Shown here: in pieces, positions 6,115-14,848 of the stretch | Numbering within the stretch: position 1 is the first letter of the stretch | How the letters are laid out: every line of letters starts with the position of its first letter | Source: Lachnospiraceae bacterium | Lineage (GTDB): Bacteria > Bacillota > Clostridia > Lachnospirales > Lachnospiraceae | Length of the DNA stretch: 52,527 nt | Direction of reading: 5' to 3' | NCBI GenBank assembly: GCA_016291405.1 | Contig: JAEEXG010000013.1 | Span: forward strand, 1 to 52,527 | The notes under the pieces: model-generated | Told to the model about the DNA's origin: nothing | The model's input: only the letters and a program-made list of their open reading frames with translations | Database searches by the model: none | Position numbers and translations under genes: made by a program

Positions 6115-7935
6115 ATGGGAAGAAAGAAAGAAACAGAAGCAACTGAAGAAAACAAGCTTACAGTTGAAGAAATAACAGAAGAAAAAGAAGTGGCAGAACC
6201 TGCACCCGAAAAGAAGAAGAGGGGCAGAAAGCCTAAGAATAAAGAAGAGGTTAAGGAAGAAGCACCTGCAGAGGAAGTTAAGGTAGAAGAAGCCAAGGCT
6301 GAAGAACCTGCAGCGGAAGAGGCTCCTAAGGCAGAAGAACCTGCAACGGCTGAAGAAACTCAAGCAGAAGCTCCTGTTTTAGAAGAAGCCCCTAAGGAAA
6401 AGGTTAACATAACAAATCCTTTCAAAGGCCTCTTAGAAAAACTTAAAGATAAAAACAACCGCCTTGTAAGCATCTTAGCTTGCGCGGTGCTTGTCCTTTT
6501 AATCGCAGTTTTGGTGATTACATTCCTTCCTTCGAATGTATATAAAAGAGCAATAAAGAGAGCGGATGCTTTCTACGATCAGGGCGCATTTGCAGACGCC
6601 ATGACAAATTACATCAAGGCTGAAAATGCAGAGAAATCCTTGGTGTATCCCGTTCTTGGCACCATCAACACAGCCCTTGCCATTAAAGACGAAGGCGTAA
6701 AGGATAGCTATAAAGCCGCCGTTTCAAACGTTCTTTTATTTAAGCATCATAAGGAAGATGAAAAAGATTCATATGCAGAGTTCTTTCTTCTTTCAAATGA
6801 AATATATGCAGACAGCCCTAAGGAAAGGCTTGATGTTCTAAAGTCAGGTTCTGAGCTTTTTGAAAACTTTTCAGAGCTTAACACTTCTTTGTCGGATGCC
6901 TACTTTGATTACGGCGTAGAAAATGAAAACAAAGATGTAAAGCATGCCTTAGAAAACTTTGACGAAGCCTTGAAGCTTTCAAACAACGCAGAAGCCCAGG
7001 TTACTAAGGTTAGGGAAGTGGTGCTTACTTACATAGACTTTTTAAATGCAACCGACAACTTTGATGAAGCCGAGAGCATCTTAAATAAGTACAAAGAAAC
7101 CCTTTCACTTAATGAAGAAGAGCTTCTTTCAAAAATAAATCTTGCAAGAGAATTATCAGAGATAAAGCACGAGCTTTTAAAGAACGTAAACGACACCATG
7201 AAGCCTGTTTACGATTCATTTTCGGAGAGTTTTTCAAAAGAAACCATTTCCGCCATTGCAAGTCCTTTAGAAAGACTTATGCAGTATGACTGGAGCGAAA
7301 TGATGCAGCTTGATGGTTCAGCAGCTGCAGACAGCTTGGCTTTCTCCGGTTCACAAAGCTCTTACCTTTATGCGGAAGGCGGCGTTGACCCGGCTTACAC
7401 AGGTGTTGGATGCGCCATGTATACCTACGGAAATTATACCGATGAAAACGGAGAAAACCGCTGCGGATATTATTTCTATTACGGTAACTTTAAAAACGGA
7501 AAAAGAGACGGATACGGAATCACCTTTGTAAGAAGCGCAAGCACATCCTTTAAGGCTTTTGAAGGAGAGTGGAAAGAAGACGCGCCAAACGGATTTGGTG
7601 TTATGTATGAAAGCGATAAATACGATTACACATCTTTGGCAAAGTGCTTGATCGTAACTTACGGAGAGTTTAAGAACGGTCTTCAGGATAAAGAAATGAC
7701 CATCCTTGCCGCATTAAACGAGCATCCCGATACATTCTTTACCACAACTTATGAAGCAAGCGAAGGCGTGGTGCCTTACCTTGAAGGAGACTTAACAGAT
7801 TACGGTATCATTGGCGAAGCTCCAAGCAATAAGAAACTGATTGTGGTGGCGCCCAGTGTTACGGACGGATATGAGTACTTCTTTACAGTATTTATTAACG
7901 AAGGCGAAAAGCTTGGCGTTGAAGGATTTAAATAA
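6115..7935 (+). CDS. Membrane-anchored TPR/MORN protein with charged N-terminal tail
   Basis: 606 residues from the ATG at 6115, chosen because GGGAG (6105-6109) lies at the right distance; an in-frame ATG at 6103 has no ribosome site. Residues 1-97 are an extremely Glu/Lys/Ala/Pro-rich tail containing KKKRGRKPK (33-41), an AT-hook-like core. One membrane helix spans about 117-138. Residues 145-350 are TPR-like helices. About 440-540 contain MORN-type units (YYGNFKNGKRDGYG; FEGEWKEDAPNGFG; YGEFKNG). With no signal peptide the charged tail is probably cytoplasmic and the TPR/MORN part extracellular. Function unknown. Cotranscription with lrgAB is likely from the 14-base gap. Confidence 0.75.
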   Translation: MGRKKETEATEENKLTVEEITEEKEVAEPAPEKKKRGRKPKNKEEVKEEAPAEEVKVEEAKAEEPAAEEAPKAEEPATAEETQAEAPVLEEAPKEKVNITNPFKGLLEKLKDKNNRLVSILACAVLVLLIAVLVITFLPSNVYKRAIKRADAFYDQGAFADAMTNYIKAENAEKSLVYPVLGTINTALAIKDEGVKDSYKAAVSNVLLFKHHKEDEKDSYAEFFLLSNEIYADSPKERLDVLKSGSELFENFSELNTSLSDAYFDYGVENENKDVKHALENFDEALKLSNNAEAQVTKVREVVLTYIDFLNATDNFDEAESILNKYKETLSLNEEELLSKINLARELSEIKHELLKNVNDTMKPVYDSFSESFSKETISAIASPLERLMQYDWSEMMQLDGSAAADSLAFSGSQSSYLYAEGGVDPAYTGVGCAMYTYGNYTDENGENRCGYYFYYGNFKNGKRDGYGITFVRSASTSFKAFEGEWKEDAPNGFGVMYESDKYDYTSLAKCLIVTYGEFKNGLQDKEMTILAALNEHPDTFFTTTYEASEGVVPYLEGDLTDYGIIGEAPSNKKLIVVAPSVTDGYEYFFTVFINEGEKLGVEGFK

Positions 7936-7940
7936 AAAAT

Positions 7941-7969
7941 AAAAGCAGGTGTTTGACACCTGCTTTTTT
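7941..7969. terminator. Bidirectional terminator between convergent genes
   Basis: Hairpin GCAGGTG-TTTGA-CACCTGC with an A run before it and a T run after it separates the TPR/MORN gene (plus) from the peptidase-like gene (minus), serving both. Confidence 0.88.
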
Positions 7970-7980
7970 AATGCTTAAAT

Positions 7981-8643
7981 CTAAACGTAAACTTCCATGT
8001 ATCCCTTAACTTTTGTTACATCGTAGTCATCGATGAGACCTAAGTTTGAATCATATCCGACACCGTTAAAGTATACAAGATAGTGGCTGTAACGGCCCAT
8101 CTTTTCCATAACCACGCAGCACTTGGGAAGTGTAACATCGGCTCTTCCGTTTGTGTAGATGATTTCTTCTGAATGGTCGATACCAAAGTAGTTAAGAGCG
8201 TTAATGATCTTATCCATTGTAGCCTGCCATTCACCGCAGTGCATGGTGTTGATGGCTTCATCAAGTGAAATGCCTGCAAGCATTGCTACACAAGACTGAC
8301 CGCAAAGGCCGTCATGGGGCTGCTTAATAACTTCGATTGAATCTATTTTTCTGATAGGGTTTGATGTTGAATAAGGGCTTTCCTGTGCACTTGACTTGGT
8401 AACACGGAAAGTAACGGGGTATTCCTTGCCGATTTCAAATGATTTTAATGTTTCAGAAGAAACAGGGATTGAATAAACACCGTTTCCTTCAGGAATTAAG
8501 TTACAAACAAAAACTGAATCCTGTAATTTAACTTTAACAGGCACATCGCCTTCTTTTTTACATATCTCCCAAACGTTAAAGGGAATCTTAATTATGCCGC
8601 CGGCTTCAGCCTTCTCGATGGCGGAGATAAAACTATATTTCAT
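7981..8643 (-). CDS. DUF1905 domain fused to C39-type papain-like peptidase domain
   Basis: 220 residues. Residues 1-85 match the small beta-barrel DUF1905 pattern (GGIIKIPFNVWE, then a GNGVYSIPVS loop and IGKEYPVTFRV). Residues 100-220 resemble a C39-like cysteine peptidase: Q108-x5-C114 with GLCGQSCVAMLAG, H187 in YSHYLVYF and D198 in GVGYDSN, giving a plausible oxyanion Gln and Cys-His-Asp triad. No signal peptide, membrane helix or ABC domain is present, unlike bacteriocin-processing C39 exporters, so it acts alone and inside the cell. GAGAGGA precedes the ATG. Substrate unknown; not linked to any precursor peptide here. Confidence 0.65.
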   Translation of the reverse strand: MKYSFISAIEKAEAGGIIKIPFNVWEICKKEGDVPVKVKLQDSVFVCNLIPEGNGVYSIPVSSETLKSFEIGKEYPVTFRVTKSSAQESPYSTSNPIRKIDSIEVIKQPHDGLCGQSCVAMLAGISLDEAINTMHCGEWQATMDKIINALNYFGIDHSEEIIYTNGRADVTLPKCCVVMEKMGRYSHYLVYFNGVGYDSNLGLIDDYDVTKVKGYMEVYV

Positions 8644-8677
8644 CTTAATATCCTCTCAATTCTATTCTCAAAACACA

Positions 8678-8706
8678 GTTTAACTAACAACTATTAACAA
8701 TGTCAA
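8678..8706 (-). promoter_or_regulatory. Candidate promoter of the DUF1905/C39 gene
   Basis: On the minus strand a perfect TTGACA is followed after 17 bases by TTAAAC, a poor -10. It lies 35 bases upstream of the start codon. Confidence 0.4.
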
Positions 8707-8892
8707 TAAATGGGATAGATTTAACTAAAATTGTACTAAAAAAAATACAGAATTAAGATGGATTGTCAAGAAATTAACAAATCCAAGGCGGTTTCTTTTT
8801 ACATAACATATTAGTGAAAACATACAAAATAATTTGTTTAAACTTGTGAAAAGATTTTATGGAATAGTTTCGTAAAACGTGATAGAGTGGTA

Positions 8893-8929
8893 ACGTAACA
8901 ACGAAACAAACAACGTAACGTTACGTAAC
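8893..8929 (+). promoter_or_regulatory. ACGTAAC repeat cluster with 14-bp palindrome (candidate operator)
   Basis: The 310-base gap 8644-8953 holds no gene. Near its right end ACGTAAC occurs at 8893, 8913 and 8923, with a variant ACGAAAC at 8901. The last two exact copies flank a perfect palindrome ACGTAACGTTACGT (8913-8926). Exact copies are 20 and 10 bases apart, that is, on one face of the helix. The cluster ends 24 bases before the start codon of the sugar-kinase-like gene, where a repressor would block transcription. The regulator is not identifiable. No convincing -10/-35 pair was found. Confidence 0.5.
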
Positions 8930-8953
8930 AATCTTATAGATGAGGACTTATTA

Positions 8954-10060
8954 ATGGACAAAATTATTACCGAAGCAAATTTTAAAGAAGCGTTTTTGGC
9001 ATACGGCTTTGATGACGTTAAATCATGCGAAAGATACGGAAGCGGCCATATTAATGACACTTTCTTACTTATAGAAAATAGCGGCGATAAAGTAATCTTA
9101 CAAAGAATGAACACAATGGTCTTTAAAGATCCTGAAATGCTTATGGAAAATGTGCTGTTGGTAACGGACTTTTTAAAGACTTCAATAGAAAAAGAAGGCG
9201 GAGACCCGAAGCGTGAAACCATGAGCGTTCGCTTAACAAAGGATAAGAAGCCTTTCTTTAAGGATGCTGATGATAACTACTGGAGAGTGTATGAGTTTAT
9301 CGACAAAGCAACAGGTTATGACTCAGTAAAGAGACCTAAAGACTTTTACGAAAGCGCTTATGCTTTTGGTAAATTCCAAAAGTACCTTGCTTCATTCGAT
9401 GCTTCAAAACTTGGGGAAGTAATTAAGGACTTCCACAACACTCCAAAGAGATATGAAAGATTTTTGCAGGTTGTAAAGGAAGACGTTAAGGGAAGAGCCA
9501 AGACCTGTCAGAAAGAAATTGATTTTGTAAATGCCCGTGCTAAGGCTATGAGCGAAGCCACCGATATGCTTAAAAACGGAGAGCTTCCTTTAAGAGTTAC
9601 ACACAACGATACAAAGCTTAACAACGTTCTTATCGATGATGCAACAGGAATGGGACTTTGCGTTATCGACCTTGATACCGTAATGCCCGGCCTTTCAATA
9701 AACGACTTTGGCGATTCCATCAGATTTGGCGCAAACACCGCTGTTGAAGATGAACCCGATGTTTCAAAGGTTTCTTTATCCCTAGAACTCTTTGAATGCT
9801 ACGCTGAAGGCTTTTTAAAGGGATGCGGCGGAAAGCTTACAGACAACGAGCTTAAGATGCTTCCTGTTGGCGCAAAGCTCATGACCCTTGAATGCGGTAT
9901 GAGATTTTTAACAGACTATCTTGAAGGCGACGTTTACTTTAACACAAAGTATGATGACCACAACCTTGTAAGATGCCGCACACAGTTTGCACTTGTTAAG
10001 GACATCGAAGACAAGATGGATAAGTGTCACGAAATAATCAAAAAAGTTTCAAATCATTAA
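8954..10060 (+). CDS. APH-fold sugar kinase, N-acetylhexosamine 1-kinase-like
   Basis: 368 residues. The aminoglycoside-phosphotransferase fold is shown by the catalytic loop HNDTKLNNVL (H217-N218-D219) and a metal-binding VIDLDT about 20 residues later. The N-terminal GSGHINDTFLL and VILQRMN segments match N-acetylhexosamine 1-kinase (NahK), which phosphorylates GlcNAc/GalNAc at C1 in the lacto-N-biose/mucin sugar pathway. The length is also right. It has its own terminator and stands alone; no phosphorylase or epimerase partner is adjacent, so substrate is inference. It is preceded by the ACGTAAC repeat cluster. Confidence 0.75.
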   Translation: MDKIITEANFKEAFLAYGFDDVKSCERYGSGHINDTFLLIENSGDKVILQRMNTMVFKDPEMLMENVLLVTDFLKTSIEKEGGDPKRETMSVRLTKDKKPFFKDADDNYWRVYEFIDKATGYDSVKRPKDFYESAYAFGKFQKYLASFDASKLGEVIKDFHNTPKRYERFLQVVKEDVKGRAKTCQKEIDFVNARAKAMSEATDMLKNGELPLRVTHNDTKLNNVLIDDATGMGLCVIDLDTVMPGLSINDFGDSIRFGANTAVEDEPDVSKVSLSLELFECYAEGFLKGCGGKLTDNELKMLPVGAKLMTLECGMRFLTDYLEGDVYFNTKYDDHNLVRCRTQFALVKDIEDKMDKCHEIIKKVSNH

Positions 10061-10076
10061 TGACTTCACATACAAG

Positions 10077-10109
10077 AGGGCGCCTTAGGGCGCCCCTTTT
10101 CTATTTTTT
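10077..10109 (+). terminator. Terminator of the sugar-kinase-like gene
   Basis: Very GC-rich hairpin AGGGCGCC-TTA-GGGCGCCC followed by TTTTCTATTTTTT, 16 bases after the stop. Confidence 0.88.
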
Positions 10110-10212
10110 CAGATTATTTAAAAAAATAAAAAGGAATCCCCCATCCGATGCAGAATATTACTTTTGTAAGGATTTTTATTTAGGAAGTTTTGCGAATAAA
10201 ACGGAGACTAAA

Positions 10213-11217
10213 ATGCTTATAAGAAAAAGTTTGGAAAAGTGGGAAGAGCAGTATTTAAGCCCATATGCCACAAAGAGTTCGGAGTCTAAAGGACGCATAA
10301 AATACGAAGAAGAATGCGACATAAGACCTTGCTTTCAAAGAGACAGGGACAGAATTTTACATTGTAAATCCTTTAGACGATTAAAAGATAAGACTCAGGT
10401 TTTTTTGTCACCTGAAGGAGACCATTACAGAACAAGACTTACCCATACATTGGAAGTATCCCAGACTTCCCGCACCATTGCAAAGGCTTTAAGGCTTAAT
10501 GAAGACTTGGTGGAAGCAATTGCTTTGGGCCACGATCTTGGACATACTCCCTTCGGACATGCCGGTGAGAGAGCTTTAGACAGGGTTTGCCCCTTAGGTT
10601 TTGAACATGCGGAACAGTCTGTTAGAACCGTTGACTTTCTTGAAAAAGACGGACAGGGACTTAATCTTACCTATGAAGTAAGAGATGGCATTTTAAATCA
10701 CCAGACAAAAGGAATGCCTGAAACCTTGGAAGGAAAGGTTGTAAGATTTTCCGATAAAATTGCCTACATCCATCATGATATGGACGATGCCATAAGAGCA
10801 GGTATTTTAAAAGAAACCGATGTGCCTAAAGAAATCAGTGACGTAATCGGTTCAACCTGTGGAGAAAGACTTGATCATTTCATTCATGACATCGTTATGA
10901 CAAGCCTTGATTCAGACGATATTAAGATGTCTGAACCCGTTGAAAAGGCTATGAAAGACATAAGAGCTTTCATGTTTGAAAACGTATATAAAAACCCCAA
11001 GGCTAAAAGCGAAGAAGGAAGAGCCGAAGCGCTTATTGAAACGCTTTACAACTACTACATGGCAAACTTCGACGTGCTTCCTTTGGAATATAAAAAGCTT
11101 TATGAAAGCGGTGACCCCATGGAGAGAGTGGTATGTGACTATGTGGGAGCCATGACCGACAGATACGCAATATCTGTTTATGAGGAGATTTTTATTCCAA
11201 AGACCTGGCATTACTAA
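10213..11217 (+). CDS. dgt: Deoxyguanosinetriphosphate triphosphohydrolase-like protein (HD domain)
   Basis: 334 residues from the ATG at 10213, which has a GGAG at 10203-10206; the open frame extends further upstream across the preceding terminator and is not used. The HD-domain motifs are present: H78 in RLTHTLEV, H107-D108 in GHDLGHTPFGHAGE and D181 in RFSDKIAYIHHD. The family cleaves dNTPs to deoxynucleoside and triphosphate. This short Firmicute type lies, as here, directly upstream of dnaG and rpoD, so it is the first gene of the macromolecular-synthesis operon. No sure promoter was found in 10110-10212. Confidence 0.9.
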   Translation: MLIRKSLEKWEEQYLSPYATKSSESKGRIKYEEECDIRPCFQRDRDRILHCKSFRRLKDKTQVFLSPEGDHYRTRLTHTLEVSQTSRTIAKALRLNEDLVEAIALGHDLGHTPFGHAGERALDRVCPLGFEHAEQSVRTVDFLEKDGQGLNLTYEVRDGILNHQTKGMPETLEGKVVRFSDKIAYIHHDMDDAIRAGILKETDVPKEISDVIGSTCGERLDHFIHDIVMTSLDSDDIKMSEPVEKAMKDIRAFMFENVYKNPKAKSEEGRAEALIETLYNYYMANFDVLPLEYKKLYESGDPMERVVCDYVGAMTDRYAISVYEEIFIPKTWHY

Positions 11218-11233
11218 AATTTTTGGAGGGTAA

Positions 11234-13015
11234 ATGAGGTATCCTGAGGAACTGATAGAAGAAGTCAGGCTTAAAAATGATATAGTGGACGTTATCGGAA
11301 GTTACGTTAATTTACAGCGTAAGGGTTCTTCGTATTTTGGGTTATGCCCATTCCACAGCGAAAAATCCCCTTCATTCTCCGTGTCGCCCGGTAAGCAAAT
11401 GTATTATTGCTTTGGTTGCGGTGCGGGCGGAAACGTAATTTCCTTTATCATGAATTACGAGAATTTTTCTTTCCAGGAAGCTGTTAAATACTTAGCAGAC
11501 AGAGCGGGCGTTAAGTTACCTGAAATAGAGTATTCAAAAGAGGCTAAAGAAAAAGAAGCCAAACGCGCCAAGCTTTTGGAAGCTAACAGAGAAGCAGCAA
11601 AGTATTTTTATTATCAGCTTAGAAACAAACCCGGCGAAGAAGGCATGAAATACCTAAAGGGCAGAGGACTTACCGATGAAACAATCGATAAATTCGGCCT
11701 TGGATTTTCGTGCATGACGAGTAATGACTTGGTTAAGTACCTTGAATCAAGGGGCTTTTCCGATGAAATAATAAAAGATGCGGCCCTTGCCACTTTCAAT
11801 GAAAAGTACGGCATGAGCGATCTTTTCTGGAACAGGGTAATGTATCCTATTCAGGATATTAACCATAGAGTAATAGGTTTCGGCGGACGTGTTATGTCAG
11901 ATGCCAAGCCTAAATATCTTAATTCTCCCGAGTCTATGATCTTTGATAAGAGCCGTAATTTGTACGGCCTTAACTTCGCGAGAACTTCCAGAAAGAATCA
12001 TTTCATATTGTGTGAAGGCTACATGGACGTTATAGCCATGCATCAGGCTGGCTTTAATGAAGCGGTGGCTTCTTTGGGTACGGCCTTTACATCGGGACAG
12101 GCAAACATTTTAAGACGATATACGGACAGTGTTTACCTAGCTTACGATTCTGACGGAGCGGGAGTTAAAGCGGCCCTTCGTGCAATCGGAATTTTAAGAG
12201 ATTGCGGAATGATAGGTAAAGTTATAAACTTAAAGCCTTACAAGGACCCCGATGAATTCATTAAAAACCTTGGAGCAGAAGCCTTCCAGGAAAGAATTGA
12301 TAATGCGGAAAACAGTTTCTTTTTTGAAATAAGGCAGCTTGAAGAAGGATTTAATTTAAAGGATCCTGACGAGCGCACCAAGTTTATTAAAGAAATCGGT
12401 ATGCGCCTTATGAATTTTCCCGATGAAATCGAGCGGGAAAACTATATGGCGGCAGTTTGCGATAAATATAACATCGGATATGAGAGCTTAAAGAAACTGG
12501 TGGCGGCAAACGCCATGAAAACAGGAGCGGGAATGGAAGTTAGGCCAATTGAGAGGCCAAAGTCAGGCATCCATTCAAAAGACCCCGATGAAAACACCAA
12601 AAAGGTTCAAAGAATGCTATTAACCTGGCTTTCCGATGAGCCAAACATCTACAAAATAATTAAAAAGTATATAAGCCCCGAGGATTTTACCGACGAGCTT
12701 TATGAAAAAGTGGCAGTTAAACTGTTTGAAGATTTAGAGCAGGGAATCATGAATCCCGCCAAAATCGTTGATATGTTTGAAGACGATGAAGAACACGCAA
12801 AAGTTGCGGCAATCTTTAACACCGAGCTTGTCTATGTGACAGAAAAAGCGGAGAGAGAAAAAGCGCTTCATGATTTAGTTTTCAACATAAAGAAAAACAG
12901 CTGTGAAACAGCCGCCGCAAAGCCCAATCAGACAATGGAAGACATGATGAAAGACATTGAAAACAAGAAGGCTTTGGAACAACTTAAAAAAACACCATTC
13001 AAATTGGATGATTGA
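11234..13015 (+). CDS. dnaG: DNA primase
   Basis: 593 residues, typical of Firmicute DnaG. The N-terminal CHC2 zinc finger uses C38, H41, C59 and C62 (CPFHSEKSP, then [10 protein letters not shown]). The RNA-polymerase/Toprim core follows, with the acidic ILCEGYMDV (about 255-265) and AYDSDGAG (about 305-312) motifs. The C-terminal 150 residues form the helicase-binding domain. It makes RNA primers at the replication fork. A strong TTGGAGGG precedes the ATG. Its stop is 14 bases before the rpoD start chosen here. Confidence 0.97.
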   Translation: MRYPEELIEEVRLKNDIVDVIGSYVNLQRKGSSYFGLCPFHSEKSPSFSVSPGKQMYYCFGCGAGGNVISFIMNYENFSFQEAVKYLADRAGVKLPEIEYSKEAKEKEAKRAKLLEANREAAKYFYYQLRNKPGEEGMKYLKGRGLTDETIDKFGLGFSCMTSNDLVKYLESRGFSDEIIKDAALATFNEKYGMSDLFWNRVMYPIQDINHRVIGFGGRVMSDAKPKYLNSPESMIFDKSRNLYGLNFARTSRKNHFILCEGYMDVIAMHQAGFNEAVASLGTAFTSGQANILRRYTDSVYLAYDSDGAGVKAALRAIGILRDCGMIGKVINLKPYKDPDEFIKNLGAEAFQERIDNAENSFFFEIRQLEEGFNLKDPDERTKFIKEIGMRLMNFPDEIERENYMAAVCDKYNIGYESLKKLVAANAMKTGAGMEVRPIERPKSGIHSKDPDENTKKVQRMLLTWLSDEPNIYKIIKKYISPEDFTDELYEKVAVKLFEDLEQGIMNPAKIVDMFEDDEEHAKVAAIFNTELVYVTEKAEREKALHDLVFNIKKNSCETAAAKPNQTMEDMMKDIENKKALEQLKKTPFKLDD

Positions 13016-13029
13016 TAAAGGAGAGAATG

Positions 13030-14145
13030 ATGGACGAGAACATGCAGGCTAAATATGAGGAAAGGATCAAAGAGTTCCTCACAAAATGCAAAAAGAAAAA
13101 GAATGTGATTGAGTATCGTGAAATCACAGATTTCTTTGCAGACTTAAATCTTGAAGAAGAACAATACGATAAGCTTATGGACGTGCTTGAAACTTCAGGA
13201 GTTGACATTATGCAGCTTCCCGAAGAAGAAGAAAGCGACGATGAGTTTATTCCCGAAGACGATATGATGGAAGAAGTTGATATTGAAAATATCGACTTGT
13301 CAGTTCCGGAAGGTGTCAGCATCGAAGACCCCGTAAGAATGTACCTTAAGGAAATCGGTAAGGTACCCCTTCTTAGCGCGGAAGAAGAAATCGAACTTGC
13401 AAAGAGAATGGAAGAAGGCGATGAAGACGCAAAGAAACGTCTTGCTGAAGCTAACTTACGTTTGGTTGTATCAATTGCTAAAAGATATGTAGGAAGAGGA
13501 ATGCTTTTCCTTGACCTTATTCAGGAAGGTAACTTAGGCCTTATTAAAGCAGTTGAAAAGTTTGACTACAGAAAAGGTTACAAGTTTTCAACATATGCAA
13601 CATGGTGGATTAGACAGGCTATCACAAGAGCCATTGCCGACCAGGCACGTACAATTCGTATCCCCGTACATATGGTTGAAACCATCAATAAGTTAATAAG
13701 AGTTTCAAGACAGCTTCTTCAGGAACTTGGACGTGAGCCCCTTCCCGAAGAAATCGCAGCTGAAATGAACATGCCCGTTGAAAGAGTAAGAGAGATTTTA
13801 AAGATTTCTCAGGAACCTGTTTCTTTGGAAACACCTATCGGTGAAGAAGAAGATTCACATCTTGGCGACTTTATTCAGGATGACCAGGTGCCCGTTCCCG
13901 CAGACGCTGCAGCATTTACACTTTTAAAAGAACAGCTTGTGGAAGTGCTTGGCACACTTACAGACAGAGAGCAGAAGGTATTAAGATTAAGATTTGGTCT
14001 TGATGACGGAAGAGCTCGCACCCTTGAAGAAGTAGGTAAGGAATTTAACGTTACCCGTGAACGTATCAGACAGATCGAAGCAAAGGCATTAAGAAAGCTT
14101 CGCCATCCCAGCCGTTCACGTAAACTTAAGGATTATTTGGATTAA
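13030..14145 (+). CDS. rpoD: Primary RNA polymerase sigma factor
   Basis: 371 residues. Region 1.1 is short and acidic. Region 1.2 begins at [11 protein letters not shown]; region 2 holds [36 protein letters not shown] and the -10-recognising [10 protein letters not shown]. Region 4.2 ends the protein with [25 protein letters not shown] precedes two tandem ATGs (13027, 13030); the second has the better spacing. An earlier ATG at 13012 lies inside dnaG and lacks a ribosome site. The consensus -35/-10 pairs found in this window agree with such a factor. It is the third gene of dgt-dnaG-rpoD-trmK. Confidence 0.97.
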   Translation: MDENMQAKYEERIKEFLTKCKKKKNVIEYREITDFFADLNLEEEQYDKLMDVLETSGVDIMQLPEEEESDDEFIPEDDMMEEVDIENIDLSVPEGVSIEDPVRMYLKEIGKVPLLSAEEEIELAKRMEEGDEDAKKRLAEANLRLVVSIAKRYVGRGMLFLDLIQEGNLGLIKAVEKFDYRKGYKFSTYATWWIRQAITRAIADQARTIRIPVHMVETINKLIRVSRQLLQELGREPLPEEIAAEMNMPVERVREILKISQEPVSLETPIGEEEDSHLGDFIQDDQVPVPADAAAFTLLKEQLVEVLGTLTDREQKVLRLRFGLDDGRARTLEEVGKEFNVTRERIRQIEAKALRKLRHPSRSRKLKDYLD

Positions 14146-14831
14146 TGAATTTATCTCAAAGACTGACTAAAGTTAAGAACACTGTTATCAATTGCGAAAC
14201 TGTTTGTGACATAGGCTGTGACCACGGATTTGTGTCAATTTCCTTGATAAAAGAAGGGAAGGCCAAACGTGTGATAGCCTGCGACATAAACAAAGGACCT
14301 TTGGAAACTGCCAAAGAAAACGTTAGTAAAGAAGACCTTTTGAATCAAATTGAATTAAGATTGTCTGACGGGTTATCCCAAGTAACTCTTAAAGATAAGC
14401 CTGATTCAATCGTAATCGCCGGTATGGGCGGCGCATTAATGTGTAAGATTTTAACTGAAGGAAGTTTAGTTGCATCCTCGGCAAAGCAACTTGTACTTCA
14501 GCCTCAGTCGGAAATCTTCCTTGTGAGAAAGTGGCTTAGAGAAAACGGATTTTACATTGAAAATGAAGAATTTTTAAAGGATATGGGCAAGTATTACGTG
14601 ATAATGGATGCCCGCCCCGGAAAATCGGAAGTTTTTGATAGTGAAATTCAAGAATTCTTTGATATTTATTCCAAAAATTTAATAGATAAAAAGGATAATC
14701 TGTATAAGGAATACCTTTTGTGGGGAATTGAAAAAAACAGTGGGTATTTAGCAGGCATCACAGGGGAAAAACGTGATGAACTTGAGAGAAAAATTATATT
14801 AATGAAAAAAGCTGTTTCCATGATGGAATAG
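14145..14831 (+). CDS. trmK: tRNA (adenine(22)-N1)-methyltransferase
   Basis: 228 residues. SAM-binding motif I is VCDIGCDHGFVSISLI (about 20-35), followed by acidic VIACDIN, and the family signature IVIAGMGGALMCKIL lies near residue 90. The C-terminal helical hairpin is also present. TrmK methylates A22 of class II tRNAs such as tRNA-Leu and tRNA-Ser. Its ATG shares one base with the rpoD stop (TAATG), so it is translationally coupled; the rpoD-trmK order is common in Firmicutes. Confidence 0.92.
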   Translation: MNLSQRLTKVKNTVINCETVCDIGCDHGFVSISLIKEGKAKRVIACDINKGPLETAKENVSKEDLLNQIELRLSDGLSQVTLKDKPDSIVIAGMGGALMCKILTEGSLVASSAKQLVLQPQSEIFLVRKWLRENGFYIENEEFLKDMGKYYVIMDARPGKSEVFDSEIQEFFDIYSKNLIDKKDNLYKEYLLWGIEKNSGYLAGITGEKRDELERKIILMKKAVSMME

Positions 14832-14848
14832 CGAAGGAGGTTATTAGA

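Noticed and set aside
7981-8643. Bacteriocin-processing system
   Set aside because: The C39-like domain lacks an ABC exporter, and no double-glycine precursor peptide was seen nearby.
10024-10212. N-terminal extension of the dGTPase
   Set aside because: It crosses the end and terminator of the kinase-like gene; the family begins near the ATG at 10213, which has a ribosome site.
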